A stretch of DNA of 64,000 nt from DASXRU01 sp039933315 (GTDB lineage: Bacteria > Acidobacteriota > Blastocatellia > Pyrinomonadales > Pyrinomonadaceae), in the NCBI GenBank assembly GCA_039933315.1, contig JBDTOI010000003.1, positions 4,724-68,723 of the forward strand, given 5' to 3'. Each line of letters opens with the position of its first letter. Position 1 is the first letter of the stretch. Shown here in pieces: positions 23,892-31,029 of this stretch. The notes beneath the pieces are model-generated. The model made no database searches. It saw only the letters and a list, made by a program, of their open reading frames with translations, and was not told the DNA's origin. The translations under genes were made by a program, and so were the position numbers.

Positions 23892-24701
23892 CTAGATACC
23901 TTCAGAAGATTTATTTGGAAAATCTTGTTTAGTGGGTTGATGGGAAAACCAGATGATGCGTATGTTTCGATCCTTTGTCTGAATTTCCACCCTCAGAATC
24001 TTTTCTGCACTCGTTGAATCGCCGGCCGGGATAGTCTCCGGCTTAGTTAGATTGTGAATGTTCGCTGAGGCTTCGGTGGTCATCACTCCAACGTCCGGCG
24101 AATTCACCGTGACAAAGTCTCCGCGGTTGGCAGATGCGACCGCAGCTTTTATTCTCTGAGGTTGATGAGTAACAGCTTTGTGCGGGCCCGCGTTCCTGGT
24201 AATTCTTTCAAAGGGAGGGGCCGGGATCTGGTCGGGAAGCGGAGGGGTCGCGGCCAGTGTTGGACCATGCGGTCCAGCCCCGGGTTGTTCGTTTCCCAGC
24301 GTCCCATTTAACGTAGGTTTGATGACGGTGATCTGCGGCTGCTCTTGCCTGTTGGCGATAAAGTAAAAAGCGAATCCAGAGACAGCCAGCAGCAGCGCCG
24401 TCGCAAACGCCCAACCGAGTCGGTGTTGGAACAGGCTGCTGAATAGTTGGGGCAAAGGGGCCGCGCTGGATTCTTTTTCTATCTGGCGCAACACGCGCCC
24501 GCGAATTCCCTCATAGACACCTTGGCTGAACGGCGGCGGGGTGAACAATTGCAGTAACTGCCGACTCTCGCGATATTCACCTTCGAGGCCTGCACAATGA
24601 ACACATGACTGCAGATGGGTTGCGACCACGCTCGCGCGTTTGGCCGGCAGATCGTGGCCCACATAGAGCGGCAGCAATTCCTGGATGTCTTTACAGTTCA
24701 T
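23892..24701 (-). CDS. zinc-finger anti-sigma factor
   Basis: A 269-residue single-span membrane protein. The zf-HC2 motif is visible as Cys3 plus Hx3Cx2C in THLQSCVHC (His29, Cys33, Cys36). One membrane helix lies at about residues 110-130 (FATALLLAVSGFAFYFI), and a periplasmic Pro/Thr-rich tail follows. It should bind and hold back the ECF sigma factor encoded immediately upstream. The start codon overlaps the end of that gene by 11 bases (translational coupling). The long, low-complexity periplasmic part may sense envelope state. Confidence 0.88.
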   Translation of the reverse strand: MNCKDIQELLPLYVGHDLPAKRASVVATHLQSCVHCAGLEGEYRESRQLLQLFTPPPFSQGVYEGIRGRVLRQIEKESSAAPLPQLFSSLFQHRLGWAFATALLLAVSGFAFYFIANRQEQPQITVIKPTLNGTLGNEQPGAGPHGPTLAATPPLPDQIPAPPFERITRNAGPHKAVTHQPQRIKAAVASANRGDFVTVNSPDVGVMTTEASANIHNLTKPETIPAGDSTSAEKILRVEIQTKDRNIRIIWFSHQPTKQDFPNKSSEGI

Positions 24702-25335
24702 GAGATTGTTCCGCTCCTCTTCTCTTCAGATACTGTTCGCAATAGATCTTGATCTTCTTGCGGGCTGAGCTGATTTGCGATCGCACGGTGCTGGCACTGG
24801 ATTTCATGATGCGCGCTACTTCTTCCGTTGAGAGTCCCTCGGCGTCCCGCAGCACAATCGACGCCCGCTCCCTGTGCGGCAGCGTGGCCATCGCCCTCGC
24901 GATCAACTCCTTCTGTTGGGTGTGTATGAGAGCGTCATCGGCATTCTCCTGCCCCGAGGCCACCTCAAAGGCCCCTTCATCGGCTCCCTCGCTGAACGAC
25001 ATGAACCGGTCGCTGTGCTGCTGGCGTTTCTTCGCGGCGTCCCGGCAGACATTGACCGTAATGCCATAGAGCCAGGCAAAGAAGTCCTGATTCTGCTTGA
25101 AGCGTCTGAGGTATTTGTAAACCCTGAGAAACACTTCCTGCGTAGCATCCCGGGCGTCGGCTTCGTTGCCTAACATCCGCCACGTCATCGCCATAACTCT
25201 CTGCTGGGAATGAATCATGATCTGCTCGAAGGCCGCCCTATCACCGGCGGCAGCACGTTCAACAAAACAAGTAAGTGAAGACTGATTTTGAGTCAGGGCG
25301 TTCACCGGCAACTCTATTTCCCAGGCCAAAGCCAT
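24691..25335 (-). CDS. ECF-type RNA polymerase sigma factor
   Basis: A sigma-70 factor with only regions 2 and 4. Region 2 is at about residues 32-100 (FEQIMIHSQQRVMAMTWRML, DARDATQEVFLRVYKYLRRF, FFAWLYGITVNVCRDAAKKR). Region 4 is at about 145-200 (LPHRERASIVLRDAEGLSTE, EVARIMKSSASTVRSQISSA, RKKI). The ATG at 25335 gives 214 residues and lies behind a gtgggg stretch; a GTG at 25380 would add 15 residues. It directs transcription of a stress or envelope regulon that probably includes its own operon with the anti-sigma factor and the secretin-domain protein. Confidence 0.92.
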   Translation of the reverse strand: MALAWEIELPVNALTQNQSSLTCFVERAAAGDRAAFEQIMIHSQQRVMAMTWRMLGNEADARDATQEVFLRVYKYLRRFKQNQDFFAWLYGITVNVCRDAAKKRQQHSDRFMSFSEGADEGAFEVASGQENADDALIHTQQKELIARAMATLPHRERASIVLRDAEGLSTEEVARIMKSSASTVRSQISSARKKIKIYCEQYLKRRGAEQSHEL

Positions 25336-25652
25336 GTCGTGAGCCCCACTCGGCACCTTTGCAAGTTCTTTACTTCCCACTTACCTATACTTCCGTCAGC
25401 ATGAAAACGTTGAAAAGAATTATCGCGGCCTTCGGTTTAGCCTGGCGAAAGACCGAGGTTCCTTTTACTGGTATTTCACGCTGGGCGCGGCTAATCGGCC
25501 TATTTTTGTCCTAAGACTACACAGATTTCACCGATTCAAACATAGCCGGGCGGGATTCAGAATCACCGTCAACTGCCTATCGTTGCGCAGCCACAAATTC
25601 TTCGGGGATTCGAGATGCGTGTAACCTGGATAATCTGCGGTTGGTTACTGGC

Positions 25653-26501
25653 TCAAATCTGAAAATCTGAATCCGCTCCCAATAGAACGCGCAAGATTAC
25701 CGGCGAATTAGCCAGCAGCATCGTCAGCCAGGTGCGCGGACGATTGATATCTTCCGCCAGATAGAACATTCGTGGTGGAAAGTAGATAAGCAAGGCGACA
25801 AAACTGAGAAAGAAAAGTCTGCCGGCAAATTCCAGAAAGCTCGAAGGACGGCCCAGCGGGGCAAAGGTCAACAAGTTCCAGACTACCTGAAACAGAATCA
25901 TGTTCAGAAAAAGGCAGATGTCGCCAAGAGCTTCGCTTTGCGGGCTGCGCAAGAACTTCGATTGAGGCGGTTTCTTCGGGGGAGAAAAATAGCGATAGAT
26001 GAGGTAGGTTTGAATGATCGTGAACACCAGTCCCGCAATGACTAGTGAAATAAAAAGCGGGCCGTTGTTGAGTAAGGCTTTTCCGAAAATAACATCGCCC
26101 AGGCCCGTAAGAATTGCCGACATGATCACCAGGTTCAAACAGAAATAGAAGAGTGGATTGAAAAGACAGCCGGCTAGCCCGCCGCTTAACTTAGCCTCTG
26201 CCGACTCACCTGTATCTCCCTGGGCTTTAAGTCTCTGGTGAAAATGCCATCGTTTCAACACCGCGCCCAGAGCCGGTAAGATCCACATCCCCAAGCATGC
26301 GAGTCCGAGCGCCAGCTTGGCCATAGGGTTTTCGGCTGAAACCTGGCGGAACAGATCTATGAAGAGTCCCGTCAGCAAACGCATCAGGAAAACATTGGCC
26401 ACAAAGATCGTAAGATCCAGTAGCAGTCCCCGGTTTGGTTTGGCGAAGAGGGCTGCAGCGCGGGTTTTTGTTTTCGTCGAGTGTCGGTTGTCGCTGGGCA
26501 C
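25653..26501 (-). CDS. multi-pass membrane protein of unknown function
   Basis: A 282-residue hydrophobic protein with about six membrane helices (for example LDLTIFVANVFLMRLLTGLF, LALGLACLGMWILPALGAVL, LFYFCLNLVIMSAILTGLG, FISLVIAGLVFTIIQTYLIY and FLSFVALLIYFPPRMFYLA). Short charged loops contain RYFSPPKKPPQSKFLRSPQS. No catalytic motif or named family is recognised. The reading frame begins at GTG 26501 with no good ribosome binding site, so the exact start is uncertain. It is transcribed divergently from the BlaI/M56 operon; the shared 157-base gap contains the operator-like dyads, so it may be under the same repressor (inference). Confidence 0.7.
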   Translation of the reverse strand: MPSDNRHSTKTKTRAAALFAKPNRGLLLDLTIFVANVFLMRLLTGLFIDLFRQVSAENPMAKLALGLACLGMWILPALGAVLKRWHFHQRLKAQGDTGESAEAKLSGGLAGCLFNPLFYFCLNLVIMSAILTGLGDVIFGKALLNNGPLFISLVIAGLVFTIIQTYLIYRYFSPPKKPPQSKFLRSPQSEALGDICLFLNMILFQVVWNLLTFAPLGRPSSFLEFAGRLFFLSFVALLIYFPPRMFYLAEDINRPRTWLTMLLANSPVILRVLLGADSDFQI

Positions 26502-26589
26502 CTGTTCATTTTCAATATTTCACTGAAATTCACAATAGGACCGCGTCTTCTGTCCTCTTGTGCCACGCCCGTCCTCTTCATGGTTCGAC

Positions 26590-26605
26590 TCCTAAAGAAT
26601 TAGTT
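26590..26605. promoter_or_regulatory. operator-like dyad O1 (TCCTAA-N4-TTAG)
   Basis: The sequence tcctaaagaattagtt overlaps the start of the -35 box. Its left half matches O2 exactly; the right half matches in four of six positions. Together with flanking bases it carries gactcctaaag, an 11-base inverted copy of ctttaggagtc at 26641-26651. Confidence 0.6.
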
Positions 26606-26633
26606 GACTTTTTCCGCCAGCCGGGTTTATAGT
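26604..26633 (+). promoter_or_regulatory. predicted sigma-70-type promoter of the blaI-like/M56 operon
   Basis: The hexamers TTGACT (26604-26609) and TATAGT (26628-26633) are separated by 18 bases, 26 bases upstream of the ATG at 26659. The two dyads O1 and O2 overlap its two boxes. Confidence 0.65.
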
Positions 26634-26648
26634 CCTAAGCCTTTAGGA
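26633..26648. promoter_or_regulatory. operator-like dyad O2 (TCCTAA-N4-TTAGGA)
   Basis: The sequence tcctaagcctttagga is a perfect 6-4-6 dyad that starts at the last base of the -10 box. BlaI/MecI-type repressors bind such dyads as dimers. Spacing to O1 is 43 bases centre to centre, about four helical turns. Confidence 0.65.
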
Positions 26649-26658
26649 GTCAGAACTG

Positions 26659-27042
26659 ATGGCGCGACAAAAAAGCGAGCACTTAACTCCACTCGAGCTC
26701 GAGATCATGCATGTCCTCTGGGAGACTGGGCCGGCCAACGTACAGACCGTTCAGCAGCACCTGGCGCGTGAATTGGCCTACACCACGGTGCAAACCATGC
26801 TCAACATCCTTCAGCGTAAGGGCAAAGTGAAGCGGACCCTGAAAGACCGGGCCTACTTCTACAAGCCGGTAGTCAGCCGCAGCCAGGTCCTCGGCCAGCA
26901 CATGGGCGACATAGTCGAGCGCTTGTTCGGTGGCTCGGCGGAGAGCCTGGTCATGAGTCTGGTAGAGACCAAGCACCTGACACCACAGAAGCTGGCGCGC
27001 CTGCATAAACTTCTGGAAGAAACCAGCGAAGAAAAGAAATGA
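26659..27042 (+). CDS. BlaI/MecI/CopY-family transcriptional repressor
   Basis: A 127-residue winged-helix repressor: LTPLELEIMHVLWETGPANV, AYTTVQTMLNILQRKGKVKR, LKDRAYFYKPVVSRSQVL, then a dimerisation region with LVETKHLTPQKLARLHKLLE. In the family it represses its own operon until a membrane receptor of the BlaR1 type causes its cleavage. The next gene encodes such a receptor and overlaps the stop codon by four bases (ATGA). The dyads O1 and O2 in the promoter are its probable binding sites. Confidence 0.93.
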   Translation: MARQKSEHLTPLELEIMHVLWETGPANVQTVQQHLARELAYTTVQTMLNILQRKGKVKRTLKDRAYFYKPVVSRSQVLGQHMGDIVERLFGGSAESLVMSLVETKHLTPQKLARLHKLLEETSEEKK

Positions 27043-29303
27043 GAACGCCGACTCAATTACTACTTACTTTCCTCTTGAATGCTGCCTGGCAGATTGCAGC
27101 GGTGAGCGCGTTCACCGCGGTTGGGGCGTGGCTGCTGCGAGGAACTACCGCCTGGTGTCGCCACAGCCTTTGGGTAGCAGCCCTAATTTTATCGCTGGGT
27201 TTGCCGCTAATGAGTTGCGTGCGTCTGCTCGGAGTGACTTCTGTTTCGCGACCGCGGACGCCGGCGCAGTCTAGCAACGTTTCAATCGGTTCAACTGGGC
27301 CGTTCCGAACAGGAGACGTTTTCGCACCCACGGCTCCGCTTACTCAGTCTCGACCCGCCGTTGAGAGCGCAGAACGAACTCGTTCGATGTTTCCCTCAAG
27401 TCCCTCAGTTTCTCCGATTCACCTGAGCGAAAAGATCGGGACTGGATTGGCCGGGTTTTACTTACTCTTCTTCTTGTATCGGAGTGCCAAACTATTCCAG
27501 GCCTGGCTCAGAACGAGATCTATCGTTCGCGGCGTTTACTCCGTTCCCTTTCCCGCACCAGTTGAAGCAATTATCAAACAATGCCAGACAGCCATTGGCG
27601 TCACTAACGTCCGCGTCGTTTGCTCCCCAGGGGTAGCGGTGCCTATTACCGCCGGAGTTTTCCAGCCGCTGATTATCCTGCCGGAACAGTTACTGCGTGA
27701 ATCCGATACCGACCTCCTGGCGTCAGCGGTGGGTCATGAAATGGTGCACGTCGCGCGTCGCGATTACGTGCTTAACCTGCTTTACGAACTCATCTTCCTG
27801 CCCCTGGCATTTCATCCGGCGGCAGCTCTATTGCGACGTCGCATCAAGCAGACACGGGAACTCTGCTGCGATGAAATGATCGCGAAAGAGCTGTTGCGGC
27901 CGGAGGTTTATGCCCGTGCGCTGGTTAGATTGATTGGCTCGGAGCCGCTGGCGGGCCGCCTGGCTGCGGATACAACCATAGGCATCACCGATGCCGACAT
28001 TTTGGAGGTACGCATTATGTCATTACTCAGGAGACCAAAGCTTAGTGCCCGTCGTCGCACACTTTTGTTAATCGCCGCGTCATTGCTTCTCATAACGCCC
28101 TGCGTGGCTGCGGCATCATTTGCGCTCCGTTTCGAGCTCAACGGTCAGGAACGGGTCCAAGTCCGCGAGGTAAATGAAAAGTTGCAGAAAGCGCGTGAAG
28201 AGTGGCAACGCAAAGAGAAGGAGTTGCAGGAGAAACTACGGCGGAACCCAAACCTGCGGGGAGCGGAGCTTGAAGCTATGCGAAACCTCGAGCGCGAGCT
28301 GCATGAGGCAGCGACGAAAGTTCGCGTGGAAGAAGAGGCTATTCGATCCCAGGTGACTGAGACGAAGATGAGGGAGATGCAGGAGGTGCTGGCTGAGATT
28401 GAATCCACATATCCCGGTGATGAAGCCCGGATGAGGGAGGCAAAACAGAAGCTGGCTGAAATGGAAAAGCTATACACGAAGGAGCGCATGGGCGGGGTGC
28501 AGGAAGCAATAGCCCAGCTAGACCGCAACCGTCCCGGGAACGAGGCCCGGCTGCGAGAACTCCAGGAGGCGATGGCGCTGATGGACAAGGGACGGCCTGA
28601 GACTGATAAGGAAATGCAGGAAGCGAGGGAAAGACTCACCGAGTTACAGCGACACTTTGAGAACGGCGTGGAAGGTCATGGCACATACCGTGTAGAACCT
28701 GAATATTCGGAAGACGCTCGCGCCAGAAATATTGAGGGAACCGTGCTTCTGGCAGTGACAGTCGATCCCAATGGGCTGCCCCAGGACATTCAAGTCACGA
28801 AGCCTCTTTTCCCTTCGCTCGACGCCAACGCAGTCGCGGCCCTTCGCCAGTGGCGGTTTCAGCCGTACACGAAGGATGGCCAACCCATTTCCAAGCGTAT
28901 TACCGTGGAAATGCATTTCAGCGTAAACGATTGGCAACAGGATAAAGAGAAAACCAAAGAGCGCTACAGAGAAGCGTTCAAGGAACGTGAGGACTGGGCT
29001 AAATCTCAGGGCAAGGAGCTCGAGCTGCGCCGGAGCAAGAACATGACCGACGCAGGACGCGAAGACCGTTCCCGCAGGCAGGTCGAAATGACTCAGGGCG
29101 CCAGCATCTCCATGGATCGAGCCATTCAAATCGCTACCAGCCAGTTCCCGGGCAAAGTGTTGGCTTGTAGCCTGGGTCGCGACAGGGAGGGCCCGGTGTT
29201 TTACCACCTCGTTATCATTACCACCGAGGGAGATAAGAGCAGTACCAGATACGTGTGGGTAAGCGCAGTTGATGGCCAGATTCTGAAGAACGAAAAGGAA
29301 TAG
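27039..29303 (+). CDS. M56 (BlaR1-like) membrane peptidase fused to coiled coil, TonB C-terminal and PepSY-like domains
   Basis: A 754-residue protein. The N-terminal membrane region (residues 1-370) contains the M56 zinc site HEMVHVARRDY (about 236) and the downstream RELCCDEM glutamate (about 279), with membrane helices at about 10-65, 130-150 and 345-365. Next is a 190-residue charged coiled coil with repeated units (LAEIESTYPGDEARMREAKQ, IAQLDRNRPGNEARLRELQE). A TonB C-terminal domain (PEYSEDARARNIEGTVLLAV ... ALRQWRFQPYTKDGQP) and a PepSY-like tail (DRAIQIATSQFPGKVLACSL ... YVWVSAVDGQIL) follow. The peptidase probably cleaves the BlaI-like repressor encoded upstream after sensing a periplasmic signal. 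The ligand is unknown, and no penicillin-binding sensor domain is present. Confidence 0.92.
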   Translation: MRTPTQLLLTFLLNAAWQIAAVSAFTAVGAWLLRGTTAWCRHSLWVAALILSLGLPLMSCVRLLGVTSVSRPRTPAQSSNVSIGSTGPFRTGDVFAPTAPLTQSRPAVESAERTRSMFPSSPSVSPIHLSEKIGTGLAGFYLLFFLYRSAKLFQAWLRTRSIVRGVYSVPFPAPVEAIIKQCQTAIGVTNVRVVCSPGVAVPITAGVFQPLIILPEQLLRESDTDLLASAVGHEMVHVARRDYVLNLLYELIFLPLAFHPAAALLRRRIKQTRELCCDEMIAKELLRPEVYARALVRLIGSEPLAGRLAADTTIGITDADILEVRIMSLLRRPKLSARRRTLLLIAASLLLITPCVAAASFALRFELNGQERVQVREVNEKLQKAREEWQRKEKELQEKLRRNPNLRGAELEAMRNLERELHEAATKVRVEEEAIRSQVTETKMREMQEVLAEIESTYPGDEARMREAKQKLAEMEKLYTKERMGGVQEAIAQLDRNRPGNEARLRELQEAMALMDKGRPETDKEMQEARERLTELQRHFENGVEGHGTYRVEPEYSEDARARNIEGTVLLAVTVDPNGLPQDIQVTKPLFPSLDANAVAALRQWRFQPYTKDGQPISKRITVEMHFSVNDWQQDKEKTKERYREAFKEREDWAKSQGKELELRRSKNMTDAGREDRSRRQVEMTQGASISMDRAIQIATSQFPGKVLACSLGRDREGPVFYHLVIITTEGDKSSTRYVWVSAVDGQILKNEKE

Positions 29304-29327
29304 GCCTGATCCAGGTTTCAACCACGG

Positions 29328-29357
29328 AAGGCGGCTGTAATGGCCGCCTTTCTTCTT
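29328..29357 (+). terminator. intrinsic terminator
   Basis: The stem aaggcggc/gccgcctt (29328-29335 and 29343-29350) with a seven-base loop is followed by tcttcttt. It ends the BlaI/M56 operon. Confidence 0.85.
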
Positions 29358-29456
29358 TGGCACTTTCGCCAACTCCGCCCACCCCGCCAGACGTCCAGCA
29401 GCCTTTTAGGGCCACGATTCGGCCTTTAATTAGCTCACTCTGTATCGTGCGGGCTA

Positions 29457-29475
29457 TGTGCGACAGCGCACAGAC
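29457..29475 (+). promoter_or_regulatory. 19-bp conserved motif TGTGYGNYAGCGCACNGAC, copy 3
   Basis: Reads TGTGCGACAGCGCACAGAC. The core GTGCG-ACAG-CGCAC is a perfect inverted repeat. It differs from copy 2 at only two of 19 positions. It is oriented toward the receiver-like gene at 29703. Confidence 0.6.
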
Positions 29476-29702
29476 GCCCCAGTTGACGTCTGCTATCCTA
29501 CCTTCACCGTCCCCATAGAGGAGACAGCCCCGCCCGCGCTGAGAGCTGGACTGCGCGATTCTCCGGCGCCTAGCTGAACTTCAAAAGACTTAGACGAGGT
29601 AGCCTCGAATTTCAACAGAGTACGTGCCTCGCTTCTAATAGCATAGCGGGGCCGAGGTTTAGAATTCTATTGCCCCGGCCCGATAACCCAAGAGAGTTCA
29701 TT

Positions 29703-30164
29703 ATGTCTGCTAATCCAATAAGCGCCAGCGTGCACGAGTTTACTCCTGGCCGGCCGGCCCGCCGGTTGAGCAATCTGAGCAACCCCCTCGTGTTATTGGT
29801 GGAGGATCAGGAAGATGTGCGGCGCGAACTGAGGCAGGTCCTGGTTCTAAACGGATATCGACTGATTGACACCGACAACGGACAGGACGCCGTAAAGTGC
29901 GCGCGGTACGCCCATCCGGACCTGGTGATGGTGGATCTGGATGTGCCTTTGTTGTACGAACTCGTGGCCGCACGGCAGATAGTTAAGCAAGCACAGTTGG
30001 GCACGGTACCGGTGGTCATCGTAACTCGTGAAGACACGGTCGACCCATATCCCATGATGGAGGTGGGCATTCGCCGCAATGAGTACGTGACGAGACTACA
30101 TGACTATGAGCAGCTAGGGCACTTGCTCGATTATCTATTGCCCGTGGGGCCGGAAGCGGCCTGA
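29703..30164 (+). CDS. divergent response-regulator receiver protein
   Basis: A 153-residue stand-alone receiver. The acidic pair is in LLVEDQEDVRREL and the phosphoacceptor aspartate in LVMVDLDVP. However, the usual lysine of the YLxKP motif is replaced (VTRLHDYEQL), and the GA before it reads GI, so phosphorylation chemistry may be altered. It has no output domain. ATG at 29703 is preferred over a TTG 33 bases upstream. No kinase gene adjoins it; the hybrid kinase at 15837-17525 shares the 19-bp motif in its upstream region. It could act as a phosphate sink or a protein-interaction module (inference). Confidence 0.75.
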   Translation: MSANPISASVHEFTPGRPARRLSNLSNPLVLLVEDQEDVRRELRQVLVLNGYRLIDTDNGQDAVKCARYAHPDLVMVDLDVPLLYELVAARQIVKQAQLGTVPVVIVTREDTVDPYPMMEVGIRRNEYVTRLHDYEQLGHLLDYLLPVGPEAA

Positions 30165-30506
30165 GCCACTTTCTGTCACCATCAGCAGAGTTCTTAAGTC
30201 CCTCTCTGGTAAGTGCTTAACCATCCCTTGTTGAGGCCAACCTGCTCCTAGCCTTGCAACTAAGTATGTTATTAGTGCATCATAGGCCCGGTTAATCCTT
30301 CTCTCGCGCATCGACGGTGATGCGCCCCGCGCACAAAGAATTAGCGCTGGCGTTTTGGATAGTTCGAGAGCAGGCTAGTATTCAACTTCAGAAGCCGCTC
30401 AAATAGAGCATCCGAAACCCGGCTCCTTCGCTCCTACCGTTCGACCGAAGCCAATCCGATTCGCAGCTTCTTTTCAGTCCCCCCGAGGGGAAAGGTACAT
30501 CTGTAT
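30165..30506. other. gene-free region, probable long leader of the RRM gene
   Basis: About 340 bases with no supported gene. Near its right end ccccccgaggggaaagg gives a small hairpin next to the ribosome binding site. A long leader is typical for cold-inducible RNA-binding protein genes, but no conserved cold-box could be identified by eye. Confidence 0.5.
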
Positions 30507-30899
30507 ATGACAAACAAACTTTACGTAGGAAATCTCGCGTTTACGACCTCCAGCCAGGATCTGCAAGAATTATTTGCGCAGGCCGGCACGGTCGAATCGG
30601 CGAGCGTCGTGGAAGACCGCGACACGGGGCGTTCGCGCGGCTTTGGCTTCGTCGAAATGTCCAGCCAGGAAGAAGCTGCAAAGGCCATCGAACAGTTCAA
30701 TGGCAAGGAAGTCAATGGACGCAGTCTGACCGTCAATGAAGCCAAGCCGCGCGAGAATCGCGCCGGCGGCGGCGGCGGTCGTGGCGGCTTTGGTGGTGGT
30801 GGCGGCGGTCGCGGCGGCGGTGGCGGTTACGGTGGGAATCGTAGCGGCGGCGGCGGTGGCGGTGGTGGCTATAGCGGCAATCGCGAACCCAGGTGGTAA
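30507..30899 (+). CDS. glycine-rich RRM RNA-binding protein
   Basis: A 130-residue protein with one RNA recognition motif (residues 1-80). RNP2 is LYVGNLAF and RNP1 is RGFGFVEM, both with the aromatic residues that stack on RNA bases. The tail is almost pure Gly/Arg (GGGGRGGFGGGGGGRGG), as in bacterial and plant cold-induced Rbp proteins. These bind single-stranded RNA in the cytoplasm and act as chaperones. It is followed on the same strand by a DEAD-box helicase and IF-1, a set that suggests RNA remodelling at low temperature. The ribosome binding site aggggaaagg is strong. Confidence 0.95.
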   Translation: MTNKLYVGNLAFTTSSQDLQELFAQAGTVESASVVEDRDTGRSRGFGFVEMSSQEEAAKAIEQFNGKEVNGRSLTVNEAKPRENRAGGGGGRGGFGGGGGGRGGGGGYGGNRSGGGGGGGGYSGNREPRW

Positions 30900-31029
30900 G
30901 CGACTGTCTTTGAGTCCCCGGACAATCTCTGTGGTGACCTTCAACAAGGCGCCACAGAGACCCGGAGTTCTCACGGTAAGAAACAATGCGATGATCTTAA
31001 GCAAGACCGTCGCGCAATTGAAGGAGTTT

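Larger units (their letters stand above)
29304..29702. other. gene-free region with terminator and shared 19-bp motif
   Basis: It holds the terminator of the M56 gene (29328-29357) and the 19-bp motif at 29457-29475, about 228 bases upstream of the receiver-like gene, followed closely by TTGACG (29482-29487), which could be a -35 box. Nothing else is recognised. Confidence 0.6.

Noticed and set aside
25401..25514. Rightward 37-codon open frame MKTLKRIIAAFGLAWRK
   Set aside because: No ribosome binding site, no similarity noticed, and it ends in a repeat-like stretch. Too little to support a gene.
30736..31029. N-terminal extension of the DEAD-box helicase frame
   Set aside because: The extra residues are an Ala/Val-rich out-of-frame reading of the RRM gene's Gly-rich tail. 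RhlE-type proteins start at the MNFSQLGL site.
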